DNA of 64,000 nucleotides from Clostridium isatidis (GTDB taxonomy: Bacteria > Bacillota > Clostridia > Clostridiales > Clostridiaceae). The stretch is taken from positions 1,316,001-1,380,000 of the forward strand of contig NZ_CP016786.1 in NCBI RefSeq assembly GCF_002285495.1. The letters run 5' to 3'. Made by a program: the position numbers and the translations under genes. Below, piece by piece: positions 1 to 8,917 of this stretch (position 1 is the stretch's first letter; each line of letters starts with the position of its first letter). The notes beneath the pieces are model-generated. The model saw only the letters and a list, made by a program, of their open reading frames with translations, made no database searches and was not told the origin of the DNA.

Positions 1-275
1 GCAGCCCCTAATGCATTTTTCAAAAAAGAAAAAACTACTACTATTCTTGTAAATGATGTCATCATAATAATAATAGATGGCAATAAAGTTAATATAGTTA
101 ATACAATTAATAATTTAATATTATCCACATAATTTTGAGGAGATGCTGCTTCATCACCAATCGAAATATTAAGATCAGGTATATTTATGGGTTCAGCCAT
201 TACTGTTTTCTCAAAGATAAATGTTAAGGATATTATAAATATGACCATAAATATAATTCTTCTTCTTTTACTCAT
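1..275 (-). CDS. fliP: Flagellar export gate protein FliP, N-terminal part (gene runs out of window)
   Basis: Minus-strand reading from the ATG at 273-275 gives about 91 residues that stay open to the window edge. It starts with a basic, hydrophobic signal-like segment (MSKRRRIIFMVIF...). A second hydrophobic stretch leads into TSFTRIVVVFSFLKNALG, the family hallmark of FliP. FliP is an inner-membrane part of the flagellar type III export gate and works with FliQ, FliR, FlhA and FlhB. Those genes would be expected just left of this window. It is the last visible gene of the flgB operon, 13 bp after fliO. The identification is firm; the C-terminal two thirds are not present here. Confidence 0.93.
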   Translation of the reverse strand, partial: MSKRRRIIFMVIFIISLTFIFEKTVMAEPINIPDLNISIGDEAASPQNYVDNIKLLIVLTILTLLPSIIIMMTSFTRIVVVFSFLKNALGA

Positions 276-288
276 ATTAATCTTCCTT

Positions 289-663
289 TTAGCTATTTTT
301 ATTCTTAAGCTTTTTAAACTTTAAATTTAGTTTTTTTATAAACTCTTCATATTGTTGATTTACTTCTTCTTTTTGCTTTTCTTTATTTTTATCTATAACA
401 GCAATTTCCTCTTCAGAAATTTCCTCTATTTTTTCTATCCCTTTACTAGAAGAACCAATTACATAACCTTTATTCCCAATTTTCAATAAAATTATGGAAT
501 TATCCTTAGATATGTTTGTCCTTTCTAGAACTTTTATATATTTCCCTTGATTAATCTTATTTAATTTACTGTTACTAATTTTTATAAGTATAAACATCAA
601 TCCAAAAACTACTATTAAAGCAAATAGTAATTTTATCATTAATACTGCTAATTCCATTAACAT
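289..663 (-). CDS. fliO: Flagellar biosynthesis protein FliO-like
   Basis: This 124-residue protein has one hydrophobic N-terminal segment (about residues 5-27). A short, highly charged cytoplasmic tail follows, rich in Lys and Glu. That is the usual architecture of FliO, which helps assemble the FliP ring of the export gate. Sequence conservation in this family is weak, so the call rests on the membrane topology, the size, and the position between fliL and fliP where FliO is normally encoded. Two in-frame ATGs (codons 1 and 3) could serve as the start; an AAGGTAG ribosome site lies just upstream. Confidence 0.8.
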   Translation of the reverse strand: MLMELAVLMIKLLFALIVVFGLMFILIKISNSKLNKINQGKYIKVLERTNISKDNSIILLKIGNKGYVIGSSSKGIEKIEEISEEEIAVIDKNKEKQKEEVNQQYEEFIKKLNLKFKKLKNKNS

Positions 664-674
664 TCTACCTTCTA

Positions 675-1124
675 TTATTGAACTATAATTTCGCTAATAT
701 AAACATCAATAAGCCTTCCTGAAGTTAACTTAGCATTTATTCTTTCTAATAATGTACCTTTTAGTATAGCTTCATTTGCCGGCTCAAAATCCTTTGCCTT
801 ACAAGATTTAAAATAAAAATTTGCTATATCCTTAATTGCAACTGCTTTTTCAGTTAATTCTGCAGCTAGATCTTTATTTAATGTATCGTAACTTATAGAT
901 AAATTAAGCTTAACATATCTTCTTTCTTTTTCATCACTTAAATTAACAAAAATCTCGCCAACTTCATAATAAGCTTCTTTAATATATACTGGTTCATTTG
1001 CAGCACTTTTATTCATTGCAAAATATGTACCAGCAAAAACTCCTCCTCCAATTGCTGCTATTATTACAAAGATTATTAAAAATAATTTTCCCATACTCTT
1101 TTTATCTTCTTTATTCTTAGCCAT
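675..1124 (-). CDS. fliL: Flagellar basal-body protein FliL
   Basis: FliL is a single-pass membrane protein associated with the stator around the motor. The ORF could begin three codons upstream. However, the ATG at 1122-1124 (MAKNKEDKK) follows an AGGAGGGTG site with a 6-nt gap, so it is the better start. It gives 149 residues: a Lys-rich N-terminus, a transmembrane helix (LFLIIFVIIAAIGGGVFAG) and a periplasmic-type domain ending with RLIDVYISEIIVQ, typical of FliL. The start overlaps the end of motB by 8 bp, suggesting translational coupling within the stator gene trio. Confidence 0.9.
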   Translation of the reverse strand: MAKNKEDKKSMGKLFLIIFVIIAAIGGGVFAGTYFAMNKSAANEPVYIKEAYYEVGEIFVNLSDEKERRYVKLNLSISYDTLNKDLAAELTEKAVAIKDIANFYFKSCKAKDFEPANEAILKGTLLERINAKLTSGRLIDVYISEIIVQ

Positions 1125-1845
1125 TATTTTCACCCTCCTGAGATGTTATTATCAAAATATTAACTCTTCTATTTTTAGCCATATTTTCATAAGTATCATT
1201 TGGCGCAACTGGGTGATATTCACCGTATCCAGAAGCACTGAACCTAGTTGGATCAAGCCCTCTTGCTTCAACAAAATATCTTACAACATTTACTGCTCTA
1301 TCTGCAGACAATTCCCAGTTAGAAGGAAAGTCATATGTGTTTATTGGAATATTATCTGTATGCCCCTCTACTAAAATATCATTATCCAAATTACTTAATA
1401 AATCACTTACCTTATTCAAAATCATCTTACTATCTTCTCTTAGCTGGGAGCTAGCAGATTCAAATAATATATTATCCTTTAATTGTACAAGAACTCCTCT
1501 CTCATTATCTTCAATAGTAACAATATCTTTAAGTTCCTGGTTATTGCTTAGAAAATCTTTTGCTTCTTTATATGTCTGTTCTTTCTTTGTTAAGACACCT
1601 TCACCCTCTATGTCTGATTCTCCACCTATTAATGGAACTTCTCCATCATATAAATCAAATTGAAGTATAGAGCTCCCACCACCATTTAAAGCTTCTAAAA
1701 CTACTTTACTAGCACTTTCATTATTTTGGGAAGTTATTACAAATAGTAAGACAAAAAATGTCATAAGTAATGTAACTGTATCAGAATAAGTAGACATCCA
1801 CTCATTTCCACTAAGTCCTTCACTTTTCTTTTTTTCTCTTGCCAT
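1117..1845 (-). CDS. motB: Flagellar stator protein MotB
   Basis: This 242-residue protein has the MotB layout. After a short cytoplasmic N-terminus comes one transmembrane helix with the ion-binding aspartate, D22, in YSDTVTLLMTFFVLLF. A linker follows, and then a C-terminal OmpA-like peptidoglycan-binding domain (from about residue 115) with EGHTDNIPI and NWELSADRA motifs. MotB anchors the MotA/MotB ion channel to the cell wall and drives rotation. The start overlaps the motA stop by one base (TAATG), and its end overlaps fliL. Which ion it uses cannot be told from this sequence by eye. Confidence 0.95.
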   Translation of the reverse strand: MAREKKKSEGLSGNEWMSTYSDTVTLLMTFFVLLFVITSQNNESASKVVLEALNGGGSSILQFDLYDGEVPLIGGESDIEGEGVLTKKEQTYKEAKDFLSNNQELKDIVTIEDNERGVLVQLKDNILFESASSQLREDSKMILNKVSDLLSNLDNDILVEGHTDNIPINTYDFPSNWELSADRAVNVVRYFVEARGLDPTRFSASGYGEYHPVAPNDTYENMAKNRRVNILIITSQEGENNG

Positions 1846-2651
1846 TAAATAACAACCCCTTTGTCATTCTCAACATTATTTTGTAAATACTCTAGCTTTT
1901 CTTTTGGAGGTAAATATGTAATAAGTTTTTCTTCTACTATTCTTGGGTTTACACCGGATTGTATTGCAAGAATTCCCTCTAACATCATTTCCTTCTCTTC
2001 TACTTCCTTATTATTTTTTTGTTGTAAATTTGTATATATTGGAAGACATATCATATTGGCAATAACTGATCCATAGAAAGTTGTTATTAAAGCAACTCCC
2101 ATCCCCTTTGTAATATTCGCTATATCACTTACATTGGCAAGCATTTGAATAAGTCCAATAAGTGTTCCAAGCATACCAAAGGCTGGAGCGTATGCCCCCC
2201 AAGTTTGGAACATTCCTGCACCTCTTTCGTGTCTTGCTTGCATCTCTGCTATTTCTAATTCTAATATTTCTCTTATCAACTCTGGTTCCACACCATCAAC
2301 AACCATTTGAAGTCCCTTTTTAATAAATGGATCTTCCATAGCATTTATTTCATCTTCTAAAGATAATAAACCCTCTCTTCTTGCTTTCTTTGAAATATCA
2401 GTAAATTGTACTATAATTTCTTTTGGAGAAGAGTTAGCTTCTTTAAAAGCCTGCATAAAAACTTTGCCAATATTTTTCACTTCAGATAATGTATAAGTCA
2501 TCAATAATGCAGAAATTGATCCGCCTCCTGTTATCAATAAAGAAGCAAAATCCCAGAACAACATTAGTGGTCCTCCTTCAACTATACCATATACCACTAG
2601 TGCTATACCAAGAACCAAACCTACTCCGGTTAAAATATCTGTTTTCTTCAT
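1845..2651 (-). CDS. motA: Flagellar stator protein MotA
   Basis: This 268-residue protein has four hydrophobic segments: two near the N-terminus, and two near residues 150-170 and 180-205 (GMFQTWGAYAPAFGMLGTLIGLIQML). A charged cytoplasmic loop lies between the pairs. The GVNPRIVEEKL stretch is a MotA family feature. MotA forms the stator ring that pushes on FliG. It is translationally coupled to motB and 15 bp downstream of flbD. The pair sits inside the hook-basal-body operon here, whereas in Bacillus subtilis motAB is a separate locus. Confidence 0.95.
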   Translation of the reverse strand: MKKTDILTGVGLVLGIALVVYGIVEGGPLMLFWDFASLLITGGGSISALLMTYTLSEVKNIGKVFMQAFKEANSSPKEIIVQFTDISKKARREGLLSLEDEINAMEDPFIKKGLQMVVDGVEPELIREILELEIAEMQARHERGAGMFQTWGAYAPAFGMLGTLIGLIQMLANVSDIANITKGMGVALITTFYGSVIANMICLPIYTNLQQKNNKEVEEKEMMLEGILAIQSGVNPRIVEEKLITYLPPKEKLEYLQNNVENDKGVVI

Positions 2652-2666
2652 ATAATCTGCCTCCCA

Positions 2667-2858
2667 CTATAACCTATATGTAACAATTTTATTTTTATAT
2701 TTTAGGACTTCGTCTACTACTTCTTCTACACTTTCTAACACTATATATTTCTTTCCATTTGTAAGGGTTATTAAAGTTTCAGGTACTTCTTCAATTTTTT
2801 CAATATGATCAGCATTTAATACAAATTTTTTATTATTCATAGCTGTTACTTCTATCAT
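2667..2858 (-). CDS. flbD: FlbD/SwrD family flagellar protein
   Basis: A small, 63-residue protein beginning MIEVTAMNNKKFVLNADHIE and containing the LTNGKKYIV(L) core, matching the FlbD (B. subtilis SwrD) family. SwrD has been linked to stator function and swarming torque in B. subtilis. The position directly before motA fits that role. A GGGGTG ribosome site precedes the ATG. A 36-bp perfect palindrome (2883-2918) separates it from flgE. Confidence 0.9.
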   Translation of the reverse strand: MIEVTAMNNKKFVLNADHIEKIEEVPETLITLTNGKKYIVLESVEEVVDEVLKYKNKIVTYRL

Positions 2859-2882
2859 AAAAACACCCCATTATATCAATTG

Positions 2883-2918
2883 ATAATTGACAATTGACAG
2901 TTGTCAATTGTCAATTAT
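2883..2918. repeat. 36-nt perfect inverted repeat between flgE and flbD
   Basis: Two 17-nt perfectly complementary arms (2883-2899 and 2902-2918), separated by only GT, are built from repeats of AATTGAC. In RNA this would make a long hairpin inside the operon transcript. There is no T-run after it on either strand, so it is not a classical terminator. It could stabilise or partly attenuate the transcript between hook and stator genes, or be a mobile-type intergenic repeat. Confidence 0.85.
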
Positions 2919-2930
2919 TCATTGTTTTAA

Positions 2931-4304
2931 CTATCTTTTTAAGTTTATTATTTCTTGAAGGATTTCGTCTCCAGTAGTTATCATTTTTCCAGCCGCTTGG
3001 AAAGCTCTACTTGCTACAATCATATCTGTAAATTGTTCTGCTAAATCAACGTTTGACATTTCAAGCATACCTTGATTTGTTGAGCCGTAACCACTTGAGT
3101 TATCATCTTCGATTGTTCCAACACCACTCTTAATAACAGCTTCACCTGAGTTTACAGAAGCACTATACATATTTCCACCATTCTTAGTTAGACCTTCTGC
3201 ATTTCTAAAAGAAGCTAATGCTATTTGGCCAAGTGCAGCAACTCTACCATCCTCTAAAACACCGTTAATAATACCATTTATATCTATAGTAAAACTCTTA
3301 ACTCTCAATTCTTCATCTGAGCCCGGCATTTTAACTTTTTCAGGAATTCTTAAAGTTTTTAATTCACCATCATAAGCTTTTAGATCTAAAGTTGCATCTA
3401 CGAAATAAACATTCCCATTATCATCTATACTTTCTGCTGGGGTACCTCCAGTTATTATTCCTGATGGACCGTTTGTAGTAATAGTATTTAAATTTGCATT
3501 ATCAGAAGAAACTTTTACACTTTGTGATATTCCTGCTTTAGATAAAGCTTTATTTACTGCTACTTCAATTTGTGCAGTTGTTAAAGCATTTTCAGTTGTA
3601 AAATCTCCATTAATTGTGATTGTCTTAGTATTATTATCTACTTCTGCTGATGTAACTGTACCAGCATCTCTTGTACCTATAACAAATCTATAACCATTTA
3701 ATTGAGAACCAGGTCCAAAATTAAACTTTAAACTGTTATCAACATCATCTATTGTTACTTCCCCTGGTGAAAGTGCTGTTGGAGTTTTTGAATTGTCATC
3801 ATTAGTTAACGAATATCCAAGTATTCTATAACCATTAGCGGTTAATAGGTTCCCTTCTTCGTCTAATGTAAAAGCTCCGTCTCTAGTATAGAATATTTCA
3901 CTAGCTGATTCTACGCCTTGTGCAACAAAATTATGTGTTCCTACCTTATGATTTACTTTCAAAGAATCATCAAATACTGTTGGCCCTTTACTTACCATAA
4001 AGTAACCTGTACCATCGATTGCAACATCTAAAGCTCTGTTAGTAGGCTGCATTGAACCTTGAGTCATAATATTAGCAATACTAGCCAATTGTACTCCAAG
4101 ACCAACTTGTTTAGCATTTGTTCCCCCTTGCTTAATTGAAGGAGCCATTGCATCAGAAATATTTTGACTTAACATATCACTAAATCTTGCTGTTGAAGAT
4201 TTAAATGCTGTTGTTCCTACATTTGATATATTATTACCTATAACATCTAGTTTAGTTTGATTTACTTTCATACCGCTAATCCCGGAATATAATGATTTTA
4301 ACAT
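2931..4304 (-). CDS. flgE: Flagellar hook protein FlgE
   Basis: This 457-residue protein is the hook subunit, polymerised outside the cell. The N-terminus MLKSLYSGISGMKVNQTKLD with NNISNVGTTAFKSS, and the C-terminus with SNVDLAEQFTDMIVASRAFQA, are the paired coiled-coil ends shared by rod and hook proteins. The middle (about residues 100-370) is the surface-exposed variable part. Strong AGGAGG upstream of the ATG. Gene order flgD-TIGR02530-flgE is the usual Gram-positive arrangement. Confidence 0.95.
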   Translation of the reverse strand: MLKSLYSGISGMKVNQTKLDVIGNNISNVGTTAFKSSTARFSDMLSQNISDAMAPSIKQGGTNAKQVGLGVQLASIANIMTQGSMQPTNRALDVAIDGTGYFMVSKGPTVFDDSLKVNHKVGTHNFVAQGVESASEIFYTRDGAFTLDEEGNLLTANGYRILGYSLTNDDNSKTPTALSPGEVTIDDVDNSLKFNFGPGSQLNGYRFVIGTRDAGTVTSAEVDNNTKTITINGDFTTENALTTAQIEVAVNKALSKAGISQSVKVSSDNANLNTITTNGPSGIITGGTPAESIDDNGNVYFVDATLDLKAYDGELKTLRIPEKVKMPGSDEELRVKSFTIDINGIINGVLEDGRVAALGQIALASFRNAEGLTKNGGNMYSASVNSGEAVIKSGVGTIEDDNSSGYGSTNQGMLEMSNVDLAEQFTDMIVASRAFQAAGKMITTGDEILQEIINLKR

Positions 4305-4378
4305 AATTGACCTCCTAAATATTTTATTTTCTTACTTCTGTCATTCCATAAGAATAAGCTTCCTATTTTAGGTCCAGC

Positions 4379-4768
4379 TTATAAAAGAACTACACTATCA
4401 ACATTTGTAAAGATATTCTCCTTTGATCTTTCCTTTTCAACCGCAGTAATTAAGGTCTTATTTTCAATGCTGGCTATCAATGCTACATCTTTATATAACA
4501 TCACTGAATTTCTTGAGCCCTTATTTTCAGCCAGCTTAAAACCTCTGCCAATGGCCTTCATATCTTCAGAAGTAAAATTTAGACCACTTAATCTTTCTGC
4601 AGCATGTTTAGATATTGTGTAATCACTTTGAGTTTTAGTTATTTCATTTTTTAAAACATCATTGAAATTTAACTTATCTTTTTTATTTAAATTACTAGCA
4701 CCAGCATCCTCTGGCAATTGAAAATTACCAACAGGATAAGCTCTGCCATTTATTACTCTAAAGCCCAT
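4379..4768 (-). CDS. TIGR02530-type flagellar operon protein
   Basis: This 129-residue soluble protein has no transmembrane segment. It contains ISKHAAERLSGLNFTSEDMKAIGRGFKLAENKGSRNSVMLYKDVALIASIENKTLITAV in outline. This is the pattern of the conserved flagellar operon protein family TIGR02530, found between flgD and flgE in Gram-positive bacteria. Its exact role is not established to my knowledge; the location suggests hook assembly. The family assignment is from recognised sequence and position, not from a search. Confidence 0.8.
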   Translation of the reverse strand: MGFRVINGRAYPVGNFQLPEDAGASNLNKKDKLNFNDVLKNEITKTQSDYTISKHAAERLSGLNFTSEDMKAIGRGFKLAENKGSRNSVMLYKDVALIASIENKTLITAVEKERSKENIFTNVDSVVLL

Positions 4769-4819
4769 GAAATCACCTGCTTTTTACTCACTATTAAATT
4801 ATCAACTATAATTTTATCC

Positions 4820-5497
4820 CTACAGCTCTTCAACACTTCCTACAGCCTTAGTAATTTTCTCAAAATTAAATTCTTTAATTTCACCAGTTCCATCTAATTT
4901 AACTCTAACATTTATTGTGTTTCCGTCTCTTAATACTCCTAGAACTTGTCCAACTAAATTATTACCATCATCATCTTTTTCGCTTAATTCTACAAATTTA
5001 TTAATAAGTGAAGTTGCTGTTAAAAAGGATGTATTTCTATTAAGATTTATTAATGAAGCTTGAGTAGTATCTTCTACATCTAATACTGAAGCAACACTGG
5101 ACAAATCAAAATCCTTATATACATTTTTTCCATCTTCATTAACTTCAACAGATATGGTTGTTCCATAAGCAGTAGTTGTAACCGCCCTTACTATACCCGT
5201 ATATTGAACACCTTGATTATCATATGCATTTAATACAACTCCTCTTCCAATCATTGCATTATTTGCATAATTTGTCATAGTACTATTTAAATTACTCAAT
5301 TGTTCCATTTGTGCAAATTGTGCCATTTGTGTAACATATTGAGTTGAATCTACATTTCCAGTAGGATCTAGATTTGAAAGTTCTGCTGCAAGAATAGTTA
5401 AGAATGCATTTTTATTCATTTCTTCGCCTGGTTTTACAATTCTAGTTCCTCTGTCAGTTGCTCTATTAATATTATAATTATTTATACTAGTAGTCAT
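4820..5497 (-). CDS. flgD: Flagellar hook capping protein FlgD
   Basis: A 225-residue protein with the FlgD N-terminal motif: MNKNAFLTILAAELSNLDPTG, then TQYVTQMAQFAQMEQLSNLN (about residues 27-75). The C-terminal part is beta-rich and variable. FlgD is a scaffold at the tip of the growing hook that lets FlgE subunits assemble. TTAGGAGGG lies upstream of the ATG. It follows fliK by 10 bp and precedes the TIGR02530 gene and flgE. Confidence 0.94.
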   Translation of the reverse strand: MTTSINNYNINRATDRGTRIVKPGEEMNKNAFLTILAAELSNLDPTGNVDSTQYVTQMAQFAQMEQLSNLNSTMTNYANNAMIGRGVVLNAYDNQGVQYTGIVRAVTTTAYGTTISVEVNEDGKNVYKDFDLSSVASVLDVEDTTQASLINLNRNTSFLTATSLINKFVELSEKDDDGNNLVGQVLGVLRDGNTINVRVKLDGTGEIKEFNFEKITKAVGSVEEL

Positions 5498-5507
5498 TAT
5501 CTCCCTC

Positions 5508-7043
5508 CTAAGCTAGGATATTTAAATTATTATCCATTATCTGAAGATCTATTTCTTCTTCTAGCTCTCCTTCTGAATATATTCCAGTAACTTTATTATC
5601 AGATTTTTTATTTTGCGAAGAAGAATTTTGCTTTTCACCACTAAAGAATGTAGTATCTTCATTGTAAATATTTATTGATACCTCTTGAATTTTTATATTT
5701 TGCTCTTGTAAATTATTTCTTATTTCTTGAAGATTTGCATTTAACAAATTATAAGTTTCCTTAGAAGTAGCTCTAAGTTCTGCCTTCATTATACCTTCTT
5801 CCGAAATAATTTTAATTGTTAGTTCTCCAAGTTCCTTAGGATAAATCTTAATACTTAATTCTTCCATATTATTCTTAATCATGTATTTAACACTTTGAAT
5901 AATATCAGAATTAAAAGTATGCCTATAGATTCCCTTCGGCTCAACAATAATTTCACTAGGATTTTGAATAGATTTATTAACTGAAGCTAATAAACTAGCA
6001 AAGGAATTCTTATCATCTTCTCCTAAAATCTTTAATAATAGCTTATCTTCTTCAGCAATTTCATCCTTTAAATTAAATTCATATCCATCTTCATTAGCTT
6101 CATTATTAGAAGCTATCCTTATGGATATAGGAGACATTAACTCATGAGAATTATCAAACTTTGAAGCTTCCTCATTATTTTTAATAGAAGTTAAGGCCTT
6201 CATTAATTCTGTCTTTTCATCCTTATTCATAGAATTAACCATAGAAGTTATATCTTCTTGTGAAAGTGAATTAACTATCTCTATTAACTTATCATTAAGG
6301 TTATCAACTTTTAAATTAAATGCAGTGTCTTCTTCTAAAGAATTATTATTTTCTAATGCCTCTATTAATAAACCTTTAATTATTTCTAAATTATCAATAA
6401 TGCTTGTTGCTTCATTTAAATTAGAATTTTTCTTATCTAAATTAGCTGCTATATTTATTGCATCATTTAAAACAGCACTATTCCTTTCATTCCCATAAAA
6501 TAGTTCATTTAGTATTCCTTCTATACCATTATCAATAATTTGATTGTTATCATTGAAAATACTTTCTCCGTTAATATCGAAATTTGTAATAAAAGATTTA
6601 TTATCATTTTCTACATTGATATCAAGACAATTACTATCACTAATAATTAAATTATTATAAGAATTTTCATTGATAGAATTGTCATTATAAAGTAAATTAG
6701 ATAATAAAATTAATACATCTGAAATACTTTTTAAATCTACTTCCTCTTCATCAAAATTTTCATCTATAACCTTAACTACTTTTTCGATAACTTCTTCCAG
6801 AGACTTCTTATCAACAACAATTTCTTTTTCAACTGTATCTTGTTTTAATTCATTTTTTTCTCTAGACACAACTGCTTTTTCGCTTTTGAATTTAATCCCT
6901 CTTTCATTAACTTCCTTGTTCAATAAGTCATTAAAGCTATTTTTATCCTTAATTTCATTATTTGAGATTTTAGAGCTATTTGATTTTAAATCTGTATTTT
7001 GAATATTAATTTTAAGCTGATTTAATATATCTAAGTTCACCAT
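5508..7043 (-). CDS. fliK: Flagellar hook-length control protein FliK
   Basis: The ATG at 7041-7043 (MVNLDILNQLKIN) is preceded by a perfect AGGAGGTGA, so the in-frame extension to 7061 is rejected; the product is 511 residues. The long N-terminal half is low-complexity, rich in Asn, Asp, Glu and Ser, as in FliK molecular rulers. The C-terminal domain (about residues 370-470) holds LSIKIYPKELGELTIKI and LRATSKETYNLLNANLQEIRNNLQEQNI, the conserved FliK core that switches FlhB export specificity. The middle diverges quickly in this family. Confidence 0.88.
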   Translation of the reverse strand: MVNLDILNQLKINIQNTDLKSNSSKISNNEIKDKNSFNDLLNKEVNERGIKFKSEKAVVSREKNELKQDTVEKEIVVDKKSLEEVIEKVVKVIDENFDEEEVDLKSISDVLILLSNLLYNDNSINENSYNNLIISDSNCLDINVENDNKSFITNFDINGESIFNDNNQIIDNGIEGILNELFYGNERNSAVLNDAINIAANLDKKNSNLNEATSIIDNLEIIKGLLIEALENNNSLEEDTAFNLKVDNLNDKLIEIVNSLSQEDITSMVNSMNKDEKTELMKALTSIKNNEEASKFDNSHELMSPISIRIASNNEANEDGYEFNLKDEIAEEDKLLLKILGEDDKNSFASLLASVNKSIQNPSEIIVEPKGIYRHTFNSDIIQSVKYMIKNNMEELSIKIYPKELGELTIKIISEEGIMKAELRATSKETYNLLNANLQEIRNNLQEQNIKIQEVSINIYNEDTTFFSGEKQNSSSQNKKSDNKVTGIYSEGELEEEIDLQIMDNNLNILA

Positions 7044-7134
7044 TTTTTCACCTCCTTTCAAAGTTAATTGTCCAAAGACAATTAATAATTCACCCTTTAA
7101 GATGCATAATGCAAAATCATGTTAACATTAATAT

Positions 7135-7581
7135 TTAATTGTGAATTGATTTGTTATTTCTAACGTAAGCATACAATGCCATTTCATCTAGCTGTAATTG
7201 CTCAATCCTGTCTAATTCTTTATAATATGCCACTTTCTTTTTTTCTTTCAAAATATCAACTGTTTTTCTTTCAATTTGCTTCTCTATTAATTCTTTTCTT
7301 TTTATATCAAGTTCTTTTGTTTTTGCAATAAGTTCTTTTTCTGTTTGTTCTATTCCTTTATTTAAGGCGAATAAATAATTTTTTTTAATTTTTTGATATA
7401 TCAAGTCTTCACCTGGACGAATACCATTGTATTTTTCATAATTTTCTTTTAGAGCATCCAGCCTTTGCTCAGTTTCCTGCTTCTCTTTTTGAGTTTTAGT
7501 GAATTTTCTTTTACTTTCCTCTTCTTTTTCTTTTCTTATATCAAGAAGTTTTTCTAAACTGAATTTGAATTTTTGTGCCAT
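7135..7581 (-). CDS. fliJ: Flagellar export chaperone FliJ
   Basis: A 148-residue, almost wholly alpha-helical coiled-coil protein starting MAQKFKFSLEKLLDIRKEKEEE, the typical FliJ opening. FliJ links the FliH/FliI ATPase complex with the FlhA export gate. It lies 13 bp after fliI. The 91-bp gap to fliK contains A+T-rich repeat-like sequence (AATTGTC/GACAATTA, near 7065-7090) rather than a gene. Confidence 0.9.
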   Translation of the reverse strand: MAQKFKFSLEKLLDIRKEKEEESKRKFTKTQKEKQETEQRLDALKENYEKYNGIRPGEDLIYQKIKKNYLFALNKGIEQTEKELIAKTKELDIKRKELIEKQIERKTVDILKEKKKVAYYKELDRIEQLQLDEMALYAYVRNNKSIHN

Positions 7582-7594
7582 TATTTATCACCTT

Positions 7595-8902
7595 TTAATT
7601 ATTAAATATTGAAATTAAATTATTAATAGAAGTATTAAAATCACTCTTTTCTTCTATACCCTGTTTTAAGAATTTGTTTATACTTTCAATATACTTAATT
7701 GCTAAATCTATTTTCTTATTGCTTCCTTTTACATAGGCTCCTAAATTAATTAAATCCTCGGCATCTTTATAAGTAGCAAGTAAATCTCTCGCATAGGAAG
7801 CCGAAACTTTATGCTTCTCTTCTGCAATATTGGACATAAGTCTACTTATACTATTTAAAACATCAATAGCCGGATAATGGTTCTTGTGCGCTAAAGCTCT
7901 AGATAAAACAATGTGTCCATCTAAAATACCTCTAACAGCATCTGCAATTGGTTCATTAAAATCATCTCCATCAACCAAAACAGTGTAAAAAGCTGTTATA
8001 GATCCTTTATCCGATGTACCTGGTCTTTCCATAAGTTTAGGCAGCTTTGCAAACACAGAAGGAGTATATCCCTTTTGAGCTGGAGGTTCCCCTATTGCTA
8101 GTCCAATTTCTCTTTGAGCCATAGCAAATCTTGTTACAGAGTCCATCATAAGTATTACTTTTTTACCTTGATCCCTAAAATATTCCGCAATAGCTGTAGC
8201 TGTTAAGGCTCCTTTTATTCTAATTAGAGCTGGTTTATCAGAAGTTGCACAAACAACTACTGATTTTTTCATTCCTTCTGGCCCTAAATCTTTTTCTATA
8301 AACTCTAATACTTCCCTACCTCTTTCTCCAATTAGAGAAATAACATTCACATCTGCTTCTGCTTCTCTAGCAATCATCCCAAGAGTTGTACTTTTACCTA
8401 CACCTGATCCCGCAAAAATACCAATTCTTTGTCCTTCTCCAACCGTTAAAAATCCATCTATTGCTCTTACACCAGTTGGAAGAATATCTTTAATTCTTTT
8501 TCTTTTCAAGGGATCTGGCGGCTGGTTTTCCAGGGGATATCCTACACCATCAATTATTTTTTCCTCAGTAAGAGGGTTACCTAGTCCATCTAATACTTTT
8601 CCTATAAGTTCATCAGAACATCTTACTTCAAGAGGCCTTCTTTCTGGAACAACTCTACACCCTGGTGATACACCAATAAGCTCCCCTAAAGGCATAAGTA
8701 GGACTGCATCTTCTCTAAAACCTACTACTTCACACTTGATAGGTTGATTATCTAAGTTATAAATTGTACAAAGTTCTCCAACAAAAGCCTTTACTCCTTG
8801 TACTTCTATTGTAAGTCCTATAACCTGCTTAACAGTCCCCTCCTGATATTTTGTGTAAACTTCTCCAACTCTTTTTTTTATTGAATCAAAATCTATATAC
8901 AT
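7595..8902 (-). CDS. fliI: Flagellum-specific export ATPase FliI
   Basis: A 435-residue F1-beta-like ATPase. Walker A is AGSGVGKST at residues 164-172. The Walker B region contains KVILMMDSVTRFAMAQREIG near residue 250, and the family signature includes YTPSVFAKLPKLMERPG. FliI powers or aids unloading of flagellar substrates from chaperones at the export gate. Its length is normal for the family. It sits 15 bp downstream of fliH and 13 bp upstream of fliJ. Confidence 0.96.
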   Translation of the reverse strand: MYIDFDSIKKRVGEVYTKYQEGTVKQVIGLTIEVQGVKAFVGELCTIYNLDNQPIKCEVVGFREDAVLLMPLGELIGVSPGCRVVPERRPLEVRCSDELIGKVLDGLGNPLTEEKIIDGVGYPLENQPPDPLKRKRIKDILPTGVRAIDGFLTVGEGQRIGIFAGSGVGKSTTLGMIAREAEADVNVISLIGERGREVLEFIEKDLGPEGMKKSVVVCATSDKPALIRIKGALTATAIAEYFRDQGKKVILMMDSVTRFAMAQREIGLAIGEPPAQKGYTPSVFAKLPKLMERPGTSDKGSITAFYTVLVDGDDFNEPIADAVRGILDGHIVLSRALAHKNHYPAIDVLNSISRLMSNIAEEKHKVSASYARDLLATYKDAEDLINLGAYVKGSNKKIDLAIKYIESINKFLKQGIEEKSDFNTSINNLISIFNN

Positions 8903-8917
8903 AATGCCTCACCTAAA

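Noticed and set aside
1337..1663. Plus-strand ORF opposite motB, and all other plus-strand ORFs
   Set aside because: Every plus-strand frame lies antisense to a clearly conserved gene, has no homology I recognise, and has Ser/Leu/Phe-rich composition typical of shadows.
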